Counted from the first letter of the stretch, positions 27,085 through 35,093 are shown. The stretch: 64,000 nucleotides of DNA from Pseudaeromonas sharmana (GCF_042649925.1 NZ_JBHSAF010000014.1:1029559-1093558), one strand, 5' to 3'. The notes: a model not told the origin generated them from the sequence alone. A program made the numbers and translations.

Positions 27085-27103
27085 AGGGCGCCTGCGGCGC
27101 CCT
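27085..27103 (+). terminator. Hairpin after nrdD
   Basis: AGGGCGCC / GGCGCCCT around a TGC loop, 8 nt after the nrdD stop. The T tract behind it is short, so it may be a weak terminator or an mRNA end stabiliser. Confidence 0.55.
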
Positions 27104-27127
27104 TGTCTACATCACCTGGTGATTAAC

Positions 27128-27454
27128 TCAGGTCCACTGGATCAGTTTTTTGCCATTCTTGTCACTGAATGAACCGATGATGATCATGATGAAGTCAATC
27201 AGTGACCAAATGCCCAGTCCACCCAGGGTGAGGATTTGCAGTATCCCGGTCCCGATTTTACCAACATAGAAACGATGAGCGCCGAACATGCCGAGGAAGA
27301 AACAGAGCAAGAAAGCGGGCAATATTTTTTTCTCCGAGACATTGCTCGATGACTGCTCGGCGCCACATCCTGGACATGCCGCCGCAGTCTGGTGAATTTG
27401 CTTACCGCATGCCCGGCAATACTGCATTTGTGAATCAACGATAGTGTTCAACAT
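27128..27454 (-). CDS. TM2 domain protein with N-terminal zinc ribbon
   Basis: A 108-residue membrane protein. Residues 13-30 hold a two-CxxC zinc ribbon (YCRACGKQIH, CPGCGAEQ). The TM2 domain follows: two hydrophobic helices, the first preceded by KKILPAFLLCFFLG, with the signature GAHRFYVGKIGTGILQ and the second helix ending IMIIIGSF. TM2 protein function is generally unknown. AAGGAG lies very close (3 nt) to the ATG; an internal ATG at residue 10 is an alternative. It interrupts nrdD and nrdG on the opposite strand. Confidence 0.85.
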   Translation of the reverse strand: MLNTIVDSQMQYCRACGKQIHQTAAACPGCGAEQSSSNVSEKKILPAFLLCFFLGMFGAHRFYVGKIGTGILQILTLGGLGIWSLIDFIMIIIGSFSDKNGKKLIQWT

Positions 27455-27630
27455 GATCTCCTTATTTTGATAATTAACTCATGCCGATAGCAAAGGTCTG
27501 CACATGAGCCTGTTCATTCCGCGAGATCAGACTAACAAAGGTGCAGTATTAACTCCATTTGAGGCTATTCATCTTGTGAGCGACCGCTTAGTCATCCGAT
27601 GTGGATATCGCTTTTTCAGTTGAGGTTCCG

Positions 27631-28143
27631 ATGCATTATCACCAGTATTTTCCGATAGATGTCGTCAATGGTCCCGGTACCCGTTGCACCCTGTTTGTCT
27701 CCGGCTGCGTCCACCAGTGCAAGGGCTGCTACAACCAGAGCACCTGGCGGCTGGATAGCGGTCATCTGTTTGATGATGCCCTCCTGACACGCATCCTTAA
27801 CGATCTGAATGATGAACGCATACCACGCCGGGGGCTCAGCCTCAGCGGTGGTGACCCGTTGCATCCGGCCAACCTGTCGACGGTATTGCAGCTGGTACAG
27901 GCGGTGCGAGCACACTGCCCTGGCAAGGACATCTGGTGCTGGACCGGCTATCGCCTTGATGAGTTGACGCAGGAGCAGCGCGCTGTCGTCGACTATCTGG
28001 ATGTGTTGGTGGATGGGCGATTCGAACAGGAACAAGCCGATCCGGGGCTGATCTGGCGCGGCAGCCATAATCAGGTCATACATCATTTTGATCGCACCGA
28101 CTGTCTGTGGCAGCATCAAGCCACATTCACGCCAGAGGAGTAA
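27631..28143 (+). CDS. nrdG: Anaerobic ribonucleotide reductase activating enzyme NrdG
   Basis: A 170-residue radical SAM activase that installs the glycyl radical in NrdD. The iron-sulfur motif CxxxCxxC is seen in GCVHQCKGCYNQSTW. GPGTRCTLFVSG precedes it and the SAM-binding SLSGGDPLHP follows. The ATG giving MHYHQYFPIDVV has GAGG about 6 nt upstream and matches homologues. A short extension of 16 residues at the C-terminus compared with E. coli is apparent. It is followed 4 nt later by a HlyU-family gene. Confidence 0.95.
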   Translation: MHYHQYFPIDVVNGPGTRCTLFVSGCVHQCKGCYNQSTWRLDSGHLFDDALLTRILNDLNDERIPRRGLSLSGGDPLHPANLSTVLQLVQAVRAHCPGKDIWCWTGYRLDELTQEQRAVVDYLDVLVDGRFEQEQADPGLIWRGSHNQVIHHFDRTDCLWQHQATFTPEE

Positions 28144-28147
28144 CACC

Positions 28148-28471
28148 ATGTTGAGCTGGTTATCCAATCTGTTTTCCAAGCCAGATCACGGCCAAGCCAC
28201 CACAGCCACCCACACCGTGTTGCTGAGCGTCGATTACCAGGGGTATCGCATCGACGCAACGCCGATGCAAGAAGGTGGGCAATATCGCCTTGCCGGCCGC
28301 ATCAGCAAACGTATTGGCGATACCGAGCGGCAGCATCAGTTCATTCGCGCCGATCTGTTCACTGACCCGCAGCAGGCCGCCCAACTGATGATCGACAAAG
28401 CCAAGATCGCCATCGACCAGCAGGGTGATGCACTGTTTCTGCCGCCACCGGATAGCGCGGCATCCGCCTGA
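28148..28471 (+). CDS. HlyU family protein
   Basis: A 107-residue protein matching the HlyU family (PF10115-type). The core reads YQGYRIDATPMQEGGQYRLAG then QHQFIRADLFTD and ends with a helix IAIDQQGDALF. Members are named for an activator of haemolysin genes in some vibrios, but most are uncharacterised and no DNA-binding motif is obvious. It begins 4 nt after the nrdG stop, so it is likely translated from the same mRNA. Confidence 0.8.
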   Translation: MLSWLSNLFSKPDHGQATTATHTVLLSVDYQGYRIDATPMQEGGQYRLAGRISKRIGDTERQHQFIRADLFTDPQQAAQLMIDKAKIAIDQQGDALFLPPPDSAASA

Positions 28472-28501
28472 CACCAGGGGCACCTGAGGCCCCTGCAGCC
28501 T

Positions 28502-30511
28502 TCACGCCTCCTGAATCAGCTGTTCGTGCAGCAGTTGGATTTGATCGCGCAATGCGGCCGCCTGTTCAAATTCCAGATTACGGGCATGCTCGAACATCTG
28601 CCCCTCCAGTTGTTTGATGCGTTTGGCCAGATCCTCGGGCGGCTCAGGATGATAGAACGCCTGTTGTTCCGCCACTTTACGGCGCTGTTGCTCATCGCGG
28701 GGAGCCGAGCCTGTCACCTGCATCACATCGACGATCTTCTTGCGCAATCCCTGCGGTACTATGCCGTGCTGCTCGTTGAACGCATGCTGTTTGGCCCGAC
28801 GCCGTTCAGTCTCATCAATCGCTGCACGCATTGAGTCGGTTATGCGATCGGCGTACAGGATAGCCTTACCGTTGAGATTGCGCGCCGCACGTCCAATCGT
28901 CTGAATTAGCGAACGGGTGGAACGCAGGAAACCTTCCTTGTCGGCATCCAGGATCGCAACCAGTGACACCTCTGGCATATCCAGCCCTTCACGCAGCAAG
29001 TTGATCCCGACGAGCACATCGAATTTACCCAGTCGCAGATCGCGGATGATCTCGACCCGTTCAACGGTATCGACATCCGAATGCAGATAACGTACACGGA
29101 CACCGTGCTCATCCAGATACTCGGTCAGATCCTCGGCCATGCGTTTGGTCAGCGTCGTAATCAGTACCCGCTCATCACTGGCGGCACGCATCCGGATCTC
29201 GGATAGCACATCATCGACCTGGGTGCCGACAGGACGCACTTCGATGAGCGGATCCAGCAAGCCGGTGGGCCGGACGACCTGCTCAACAACCTGCCCCTGA
29301 GACTTATCCAGCTCATAGTTCGCCGGTGTCGCCGAGACAAAAATGGTCTGCGGTTGCAGGGCTTCAAACTCATCAAATTTCAGCGGACGATTATCCAGTG
29401 CCGATGGCAAGCGGAAACCGTACTCCACCAGCGTTTCCTTACGTGAACGGTCACCCTTATACATGGCACCAATCTGCGACACAGTGACATGAGACTCGTC
29501 GATGATCAGTAACCCATCGGCGGGCAAGTAATCAAACAAGGTCGGCGGCGGCTCGCCCGGTGCCCGTCCGGACAAATACCGTGAGTAGTTTTCAATGCCA
29601 GAGCAGTAGCCCAACTCCTGCATCATCTCGATATCAAACTGGGTGCGCTGAGTCAGGCGTTGCTCTTCAAGCAGCTTGTTCGCCGCCAGCAGTTGTGCTC
29701 GCCTGCCTGTCAACTCCACTTTGATCTCCTCGATGGCATTGAGGATGGTTTCACGTGGCGTGACATAGTGACTTTTCGGGAAAATCGTAAAGCGCGGCAC
29801 CTGCTTTTCTACCGCGCCGGTCAGCGGGTCAAACAACGACAAGCGCTCAACCTCTTCATCAAATAGCTCAACACGCAGTGCCAGCTTGTCCGATTCCGCC
29901 GGAAAGATATCGATGACCTCGCCCCGTACCCGGAAGGTCGCGCGCGCAAAGGCCGCATCATTGCGCGCATATTGTAATTCCGCTAACCGACGCAAAATAT
30001 CGCGCTGGTTAATGATGTCGCCCTGGCGTAAATGCAGCATCATCTTCAGATAGGACTGAGGATCACCCAAGCCGTAAATCGCCGAAACCGAAGCCACAAT
30101 CACCACATCCCGGCGCTCCATCAGCGCCTTGGTTGCCGAGAGCCGCATCTGTTCTATATGGTCGTTGATCGCCGAATCCTTCTCGATGAAGGTGTCCGTT
30201 GACGGCACATAGGCTTCAGGCTGGTAATAGTCGTAATAGGAGACAAAATACTCGACCGCATTATGCGGGAAAAACTCCCGCATCTCGCCATACAGCTGCG
30301 CCGCCAACGTCTTGTTATGCGCCAGAATCATGGTCGGGCGATTCATCTTGGCGATCACGTTAGCCATGGTAAACGTCTTACCTGAGCCGGTAACCCCCAG
30401 TAACGTCTGATGGGCCAAGCCGGACTCGATGCCATCGATCAGATTGGCAATCGCTTGCGGCTGGTCCCCGGCCGGGGCGAACTGGCTGACCAGTTCAAAA
30501 GCTTTGCTCAT
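28502..30511 (-). CDS. uvrB: Excinuclease ABC subunit UvrB
   Basis: A 669-residue damage-verification helicase of nucleotide excision repair. Visible features are Walker A GVTGSGKTFTMANV, the beta-hairpin YYDYYQPEAYVP, the helicase motif II DESH, motifs V-VI (GINLLREGLD, QTIGRAARN), and a C-terminal UVR domain (about residues 630-669, ARNLEFEQAAALRDQI). Its ATG overlaps the stop of the MATE gene by 4 nt (ATGA), so the two are translationally coupled, an unusual partner for uvrB. No SOS box was seen close upstream of either start. Confidence 0.98.
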   Translation of the reverse strand: MSKAFELVSQFAPAGDQPQAIANLIDGIESGLAHQTLLGVTGSGKTFTMANVIAKMNRPTMILAHNKTLAAQLYGEMREFFPHNAVEYFVSYYDYYQPEAYVPSTDTFIEKDSAINDHIEQMRLSATKALMERRDVVIVASVSAIYGLGDPQSYLKMMLHLRQGDIINQRDILRRLAELQYARNDAAFARATFRVRGEVIDIFPAESDKLALRVELFDEEVERLSLFDPLTGAVEKQVPRFTIFPKSHYVTPRETILNAIEEIKVELTGRRAQLLAANKLLEEQRLTQRTQFDIEMMQELGYCSGIENYSRYLSGRAPGEPPPTLFDYLPADGLLIIDESHVTVSQIGAMYKGDRSRKETLVEYGFRLPSALDNRPLKFDEFEALQPQTIFVSATPANYELDKSQGQVVEQVVRPTGLLDPLIEVRPVGTQVDDVLSEIRMRAASDERVLITTLTKRMAEDLTEYLDEHGVRVRYLHSDVDTVERVEIIRDLRLGKFDVLVGINLLREGLDMPEVSLVAILDADKEGFLRSTRSLIQTIGRAARNLNGKAILYADRITDSMRAAIDETERRRAKQHAFNEQHGIVPQGLRKKIVDVMQVTGSAPRDEQQRRKVAEQQAFYHPEPPEDLAKRIKQLEGQMFEHARNLEFEQAAALRDQIQLLHEQLIQEA

Positions 30512-31848
30512 AGCTCATCAGGCTCCATGTTATTGACGCTGTCATTGAACCACAGGTATGCCAACGTGGCACACAACAGATTGGCCAGCACGCCCCCAAA
30601 AAATACACCGCTTAATTGCCACCATTGCGCCAGCAACCAGGATAACGGCACATAGAATACAAAAAAGCGCATCAGGCTCAGCCCCAGGGCCCGTTTAGGC
30701 TGATGCATCGCGTTAAATGAAGAGTTGGTCAAGATGATCACCCCTTGTGCCGCATATGCCAATGGTAAAACCCGCAAGTACTGGCTAATCACCGACTGTA
30801 CCGAGGCTTCCTGACTGAACCAGCTAGCTAACAGCGGAGCAAGCACAAACAGCACGCAGGCAATCGCCAATTGCACCAGACACACCAGGCGAATCGCTTC
30901 CTTATAGCCAAGATGTACCCGATCCAGCCGCCCTGCCCCCTGGTTTTGACTGATAAATGGCGGTAACACCATGGACATGGTCAGGATAAACAGACAGGCT
31001 ATCGACTCGATGCGCCCTCCCACCCCATATGCCGCCACGGCTTCGCGCCCAAACCCGGCGACCAGCGTCGTCATCAATACGGTGGCCAGTGGCGTCAACA
31101 TATTGGTCAGTGCGGCTGGCAAGGCTATTTGCAGCAATTGCCGGACATCAGCGGCGAGATGGGCTTGCCACCCCGAGCTATCCAGCAGGCGATAACGGCA
31201 GGTCAGCATCCATAGCATCATGCCACTGCCGGTCAGCCAGGATGCCACGCTGGCCAGCGCCGCTCCCGTGAGGCCCAACGCCGGAACAGGCCCCCAACCG
31301 AATATCAGTACCGGATCCAGCAGCAGATTGACCAGGCTGGCCACCACCATGACCAGACTAGGGATCCGGATATTTCCAAAAGCCCGGAATATGGCATTGC
31401 CAACCATGGAGATGGCCAGCAAGCTGCAACCGAAAAACCAGATTTGCATAAAGTGCAGTATCAGCGGCAAAGTGGCGCTATCGGCCCCCATCCAGCGGAA
31501 CAGGTGCGGGGCCAACAGCAGACCGACCAAGGCCGCCAGCAACATGATTGACGAGGCGACCACCAGCGCCACCACCGCCATGCGACGGGCAGCCGCCAGC
31601 TGTCCACTGCCAATCAGGCGCCCCAGGATGGCACTGGTACCTACCCCCATGCCAATCATCAGACTGATCAGTGAAAAAGTAACGGGAAACGTAAAGCTGA
31701 TCGCGGCCAACGGGGTCGTCCCCAGCAGCGATATGAACCAGGTATCCAGCAGACCAAAACCCATCATCGCCATCATGCCCACCATCATGGTCAAGGTCGT
31801 CATCACAAGATGACGCCGAATAGGGGCATGTAACACATCCTCAGACAC
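30508..31848 (-). CDS. MATE family efflux transporter
   Basis: A roughly 446-residue inner-membrane exporter with about twelve hydrophobic helices in two homologous halves. MATE features include the early FGLLDTWFISLLGTTPLAAIS, GMGVGTSAILGRLIG and the second-half FGREAVAAYGVGGRIES. Such proteins expel cationic drugs or metabolites using Na+ or H+ gradients. The start is uncertain: GTG at 31848 is chosen with GGGA upstream, while TTG at 31893 would add 15 residues. It is coupled to uvrB through an ATGA overlap. Confidence 0.88.
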   Translation of the reverse strand: MSEDVLHAPIRRHLVMTTLTMMVGMMAMMGFGLLDTWFISLLGTTPLAAISFTFPVTFSLISLMIGMGVGTSAILGRLIGSGQLAAARRMAVVALVVASSIMLLAALVGLLLAPHLFRWMGADSATLPLILHFMQIWFFGCSLLAISMVGNAIFRAFGNIRIPSLVMVVASLVNLLLDPVLIFGWGPVPALGLTGAALASVASWLTGSGMMLWMLTCRYRLLDSSGWQAHLAADVRQLLQIALPAALTNMLTPLATVLMTTLVAGFGREAVAAYGVGGRIESIACLFILTMSMVLPPFISQNQGAGRLDRVHLGYKEAIRLVCLVQLAIACVLFVLAPLLASWFSQEASVQSVISQYLRVLPLAYAAQGVIILTNSSFNAMHQPKRALGLSLMRFFVFYVPLSWLLAQWWQLSGVFFGGVLANLLCATLAYLWFNDSVNNMEPDEL

Positions 31849-32025
31849 TATCGCTTCCCACAACTGATCCGGCGCCCAGTGTAGCCTGCCCAACGCAGCA
31901 ACGGACAGCGACAGTGCGCTCGATCCGCAGGATCGTATGATTCATGAGCACTTGATCTGCATCACGCAACTTCGGCTTGACCCTCTTCGGCTGGCTCATT
32001 ACTATTGTCGACCTCTTCATGAGAT

Positions 32026-32101
32026 TCCCTCGTAGTTCAGTCGGTAGAACGGCGGACTGTTAATCCGTATGTCACTGGTTCGAGTCCAGTCGAGGGAGCC
32101 A
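32026..32101 (+). tRNA. tRNA-Asn (GTT), copy 1
   Basis: A 76-nt cloverleaf TCCCTCGTAGTTCAGTCGG...CGAGGGAGCCA with anticodon loop CTGTTAA (GTT). The 3' CCA is encoded. It is the first of four asparagine tRNA genes and has a GTTCGAG T-loop, whereas copies 2-4 have GTTCAAG. A 575-nt spacer separates it from copy 2. Confidence 0.97.
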
Positions 32102-32123
32102 TTTCACGCATTCTGTACCCCAC

Positions 32124-32132
32124 TTATCCACC
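32124..32132 (+). promoter_or_regulatory. DnaA box 1 (TTATCCACC)
   Basis: Differs from the perfect TTATCCACA box only in the last base. It lies 22 nt after tRNA-Asn copy 1. Confidence 0.55.
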
Positions 32133-32345
32133 AAAATCGCGCAAATTGTGCCAAAACAATGCACAACGACGCTTTCCGCTCGTCCTGGATTTATCCTACG
32201 CTCATGCGCCGAGTGGCGCAGATGTGCCATCATCGCAACGCCTTGATTTTTATATATTTATTTTTTGCAATATTTTTACAGCGAAGAATGGCAAAGCCTT
32301 GTCCGATGCGGCTTGGCGAGACATTTCTAGAATTAACTCACATGC

Positions 32346-32354
32346 TTATCCACA
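32346..32354 (+). promoter_or_regulatory. DnaA box 2 (TTATCCACA)
   Basis: A perfect high-affinity DnaA box. It faces box 3 in opposite orientation with 5 nt between them. Confidence 0.8.
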
Positions 32355-32359
32355 GAAAC

Positions 32360-32368
32360 CGTGGATAA
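32360..32368 (-). promoter_or_regulatory. DnaA box 3 (TTATCCACG on minus strand)
   Basis: One mismatch from the perfect box, inverted relative to box 2, forming the pair TTATCCACA-N5-CGTGGATAA. Confidence 0.65.
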
Positions 32369-32405
32369 CTTTCGCCAAGCCCGATGCCATGCGCCTTGCG
32401 GCGAC

Positions 32406-32414
32406 TGTGTATAA
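32406..32414 (-). promoter_or_regulatory. DnaA box 4 (TTATACACA on minus strand)
   Basis: Fits the consensus TTATNCACA exactly. It has the same orientation as box 3 and lies 37 nt away from it. Confidence 0.65.
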
Positions 32415-32676
32415 ATTCTAGTGGCCAAAAGGTGGCGTGAAGCGCCGGCCCGGCATGCATAACAAATACCGGATCCTGTCATGGTGCGCGCCCGATGCCG
32501 AGGATCCCTGGGCTGTGTTCAAGATCAATCCGCAGCTAAGCCACTGTTGAGCAAGAATAAAGCACTGCTGTTCAGCTTTTATGCGAACACGCCGTTTTTG
32601 AGGAAAAGGCTGCGTTCGGCGGTTGACAGGCATGGGGGCAATCAGTAACATGCGCGGCGTCTTGAAGAGACACTGT

Positions 32677-32752
32677 TCCCTCGTAGTTCAGTCGGTAGAA
32701 CGGCGGACTGTTAATCCGTATGTCACTGGTTCAAGTCCAGTCGAGGGAGCCA
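32677..32752 (+). tRNA. tRNA-Asn (GTT), copy 2
   Basis: Same 76-nt sequence as copy 1 except GTTCAAG in the T-loop. Copies 2, 3 and 4 follow closely with 7-8 nt spacers of the type CTTCTGT, so they are probably one primary transcript. Confidence 0.97.
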
Positions 32753-32759
32753 CTTCTGT

Positions 32760-32835
32760 TCCTCCTTAGTTCAGTCGGTAGAACGGCGGACTGTTAATCC
32801 GTATGTCGCTGGTTCAAGTCCAGCAGGAGGAGCCA
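32760..32835 (+). tRNA. tRNA-Asn (GTT), copy 3 with altered acceptor stem
   Basis: A 76-nt tRNA-Asn with the same D arm and anticodon arm as its neighbours. The acceptor stem is TCCTCCT / AGGAGGA instead of TCCCTCG / CGAGGGA, and the T stem is GCTGG / CCAGC instead of ACTGG / CCAGT. The paired changes keep all base pairs, so the gene looks functional. Confidence 0.95.
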
Positions 32836-32843
32836 CTTTCTGT

Positions 32844-32919
32844 TCCCTCGTAGTTCAGTCGGTAGAACGGCGGACTGTTAATCCGTATGTCACTGGTTCA
32901 AGTCCAGTCGAGGGAGCCA
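32844..32919 (+). tRNA. tRNA-Asn (GTT), copy 4
   Basis: Identical in sequence to copy 2, with encoded CCA. It is the last of the cluster, and no clear terminator follows. Confidence 0.97.
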
Positions 32920-33227
32920 CTTCTGGCTCAATGCTTACACTCTTCTGCTTCGTCATCACTCAGTTCTTTCACTGACCCGTTTTAAGCATATAGATTCAGC
33001 GACAAGGTGCCGTTTCTCCCGGTGCTACATCACGTCTTTTATACGCATATTACGCTCCCGCCTATACGTTCGATTCTTTTGGCACCATAATTGCGTCATA
33101 GCACTGTAAAACGTAGAAAATAATATCGATGTCCGCTGCATTAGGGTTGTTCAGCCGGCTATCGTTCACCCCGTATGGTCGTATCTTTATACAAAGTCAA
33201 TGTTTCGTATGAATTGAGGTGAATCGG
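32920..33227. other. Promoter region of the CsrD-like gene
   Basis: A 308-nt non-coding region between the tRNA-Asn cluster and the CsrD-like gene. It holds a sigma-54-type promoter motif (listed separately) about 130 nt before the start codon. No terminator for the tRNA transcript could be seen. Confidence 0.5.
33079..33095 (+). promoter_or_regulatory. Putative sigma-54 promoter
   Basis: TTGGCACCATAATTGCG fits the -24/-12 consensus TGGCAC-N5-TTGC exactly. The expected transcription start is about 12 nt after the TTGC, leaving a leader of roughly 120 nt before the CsrD-like gene. A leader that long could alternatively be a small RNA. No activator binding site was identified. Confidence 0.5.
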
Positions 33228-35093
33228 ATGCACAAACACGCCAACCCATTATTGCGCTATGCCATCGGCGCCACATTGGGGCTATTGCTGCTAAATGGTG
33301 CCGTTATTCATGTTCTGCAGAGCAATCGCCTCGAAGAGATGAATCAGATGGTCGGGGCCAGCCTCAAGCAAGCGTTACCCTCATCTTCAGCTCCCGGTGC
33401 CAATCTGGACGAACTGTCCAGGCAGTTACATCTGCAAAAGCTAACCGTCATCGACAGCAACCAGGATGCGAGCGCGCCGCAAGCATCGGATATGCTGCTG
33501 TGGCTTTATCCTGCACTGCAGGGACGCGTCGCGTTGCAGACCCCAGGGCAACAGGCGAGTTTCCGCCTTGATAACAACGTGCTGCTTCCTGAGCTGCTCG
33601 GGCTGGCGCTGACAACACTGGCGACCCTGCTGTTATCCGTCTGGGCACTGTTTTACCTGCAACGTCAGCAGCAGCGCCAGATGGAAGCTCAGTTAAAAGT
33701 TGAAATCCTGACTCAGGACCACTCGGCCGCCCCTCTCCCTGAAATTAGTCATGCGCTGCAAGAGCGGGAACATCTAGTCCGGACACAACTGGAGGAGAGC
33801 CAAAACCGCGCGCGGGAACTGGAGCTGCGAGCCAGCCAAGATCCGTTGACGGGCCTGCTCAACCGAACCAGTTTTCAGCGGGACCTCACCGCAAGGCTGC
33901 AGGATGACAGCCAGCAAAACATGGCGTTGCTGGCGGTGATCCGGGCCACGGAGCTTAGCAACATCAACAAGCAACGCGGATTTGTCTCCGGCGATCGCTA
34001 TCTGCAAGACATCGCCGCGCTGCTGGTGCGGGCTTGCAAGCGGCTGGCCAATACCGATGTCTATCGGTTGGCTGGCAGTGACTTTGCCATCCTGCAGAAA
34101 ATCAGCAACGCCAATCTGTCCGAACAACTTGGGCAGGAACTCAAACAGCTGTTTGATCAGTATCAGAATGAGCAGGCTCTGGATGGTACTGCCTATACCG
34201 GCATGACACTGTTCCGCAGTGGTCAGTTGGCTGAACAGATATTGGGACGTAGTGACTTGGCACTGGCTAAATCACAAACCGGTGCCATCAATGGCTGGTT
34301 CCTGCAAGAAAAGGATGCCGAAGACTACCTGCAAGGCGAACGCCACTGGAAACAGGTCATCAACCAGGTCATCGAGAGCAAGGCAATCATGCTGATGCAA
34401 CAACCGATGCAAAGCATGAACATCTCGATTCGTACTTATAACGAAATCCTGGCTCGCTTCGTCGGCGACAACAATCAACTAATGCCGACAGAGACCATAC
34501 TCGCCATGGCGCAACGTCATGATTTGCTGGTGCAACTTGAACAGCAAATCATCGAGATGATCATTGCCCAATACACATCGCGAGCTGTTGATCAACGCTG
34601 GGGGGTCAATCTGTCGGCCAACGCGCTGATGAATAATGGGTTCCTGATCTGGCTGGAACGGCAGCTTCTCAAGGAGCCGAATGTCGCATCCAATCTGGTG
34701 TTTGAACTGGATGAAGATCTGCTCGACTGCAATCTGGCTGCCAGCGTGCGCCTGTTTGAAATGTTGCGCCGGACCGGCAGTCGCTCCAGCATCTCCAAGT
34801 TTGGCAAAGGGTTGGGATCATTCCGGCTGTATCGAGAGCTCAAACCGGATTACATCAAGCTGGATGCCAGCTTGATCGATAGCCTGGAGCGCGACCATAC
34901 CAGTCAACAGTTCATTCGCATGATTGTCGAGGTATCCCACCGGCTGGGTTGTATTGTCGTCGCCGAAGGGGTGGAAAACGTCGGCCAGAAACAGCTGCTG
35001 GAAACACTGTATGTTGACGCTATTCAAGGTTATCTGGTGGCCAGGCCGGCCCCTATTCCAGCCCTATCGGCACCGAATCTGGAAATCATTTAA
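33228..35093 (+). CDS. csrD: CsrD-like degenerate GGDEF-EAL membrane protein
   Basis: A 621-residue inner-membrane protein. Two helices (about residues 8-25 and 122-142) bracket a periplasmic region, followed by a coiled linker. The GGDEF domain opens normally (ASQDPLTGLLNRTSFQRDL), but the signature is RLAGSDF, so no cyclase activity is expected. The EAL domain keeps NEILARF, but the usual metal-binding DDFG is SKFG, and ELTE is ELDE. E. coli CsrD, also inactive in both domains, directs decay of the CsrB/C RNAs, and this is the best fit. ATG 33228 has GAGGTG 7 nt upstream; the GTG at 33219 overlaps it. Confidence 0.7.
   Translation: MHKHANPLLRYAIGATLGLLLLNGAVIHVLQSNRLEEMNQMVGASLKQALPSSSAPGANLDELSRQLHLQKLTVIDSNQDASAPQASDMLLWLYPALQGRVALQTPGQQASFRLDNNVLLPELLGLALTTLATLLLSVWALFYLQRQQQRQMEAQLKVEILTQDHSAAPLPEISHALQEREHLVRTQLEESQNRARELELRASQDPLTGLLNRTSFQRDLTARLQDDSQQNMALLAVIRATELSNINKQRGFVSGDRYLQDIAALLVRACKRLANTDVYRLAGSDFAILQKISNANLSEQLGQELKQLFDQYQNEQALDGTAYTGMTLFRSGQLAEQILGRSDLALAKSQTGAINGWFLQEKDAEDYLQGERHWKQVINQVIESKAIMLMQQPMQSMNISIRTYNEILARFVGDNNQLMPTETILAMAQRHDLLVQLEQQIIEMIIAQYTSRAVDQRWGVNLSANALMNNGFLIWLERQLLKEPNVASNLVFELDEDLLDCNLAASVRLFEMLRRTGSRSSISKFGKGLGSFRLYRELKPDYIKLDASLIDSLERDHTSQQFIRMIVEVSHRLGCIVVAEGVENVGQKQLLETLYVDAIQGYLVARPAPIPALSAPNLEII

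Larger units (their letters stand above)
32102..32676. other. Spacer between tRNA-Asn copies 1 and 2 with DnaA boxes
   Basis: A 575-nt non-coding spacer. It contains four DnaA-box sequences (listed separately), and an AT-rich tract at about 32247-32282 built of T and A runs. No convincing gene is present: the frames inside have no ribosome-binding site or family resemblance. It may be a replication-control site or a scar of an earlier insertion in the tRNA cluster. Confidence 0.6.

Noticed and set aside
27601..27630. GTG start ten codons before the nrdG ATG
   Set aside because: The extra residues are absent from homologues and a GAGG ribosome-binding site precedes the ATG at 27631.
32146..32421. 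91-codon frame in the tRNA-Asn spacer
   Set aside because: Overlaps the AT tract and DnaA boxes, lacks a ribosome-binding site and shows no protein-like composition.
32102..32676. Chromosomal oriC
   Set aside because: Only four DnaA boxes, no run of GATC sites, no usual oriC neighbours such as dnaA, mnmG or mioC. A regulatory cluster is the more modest reading.
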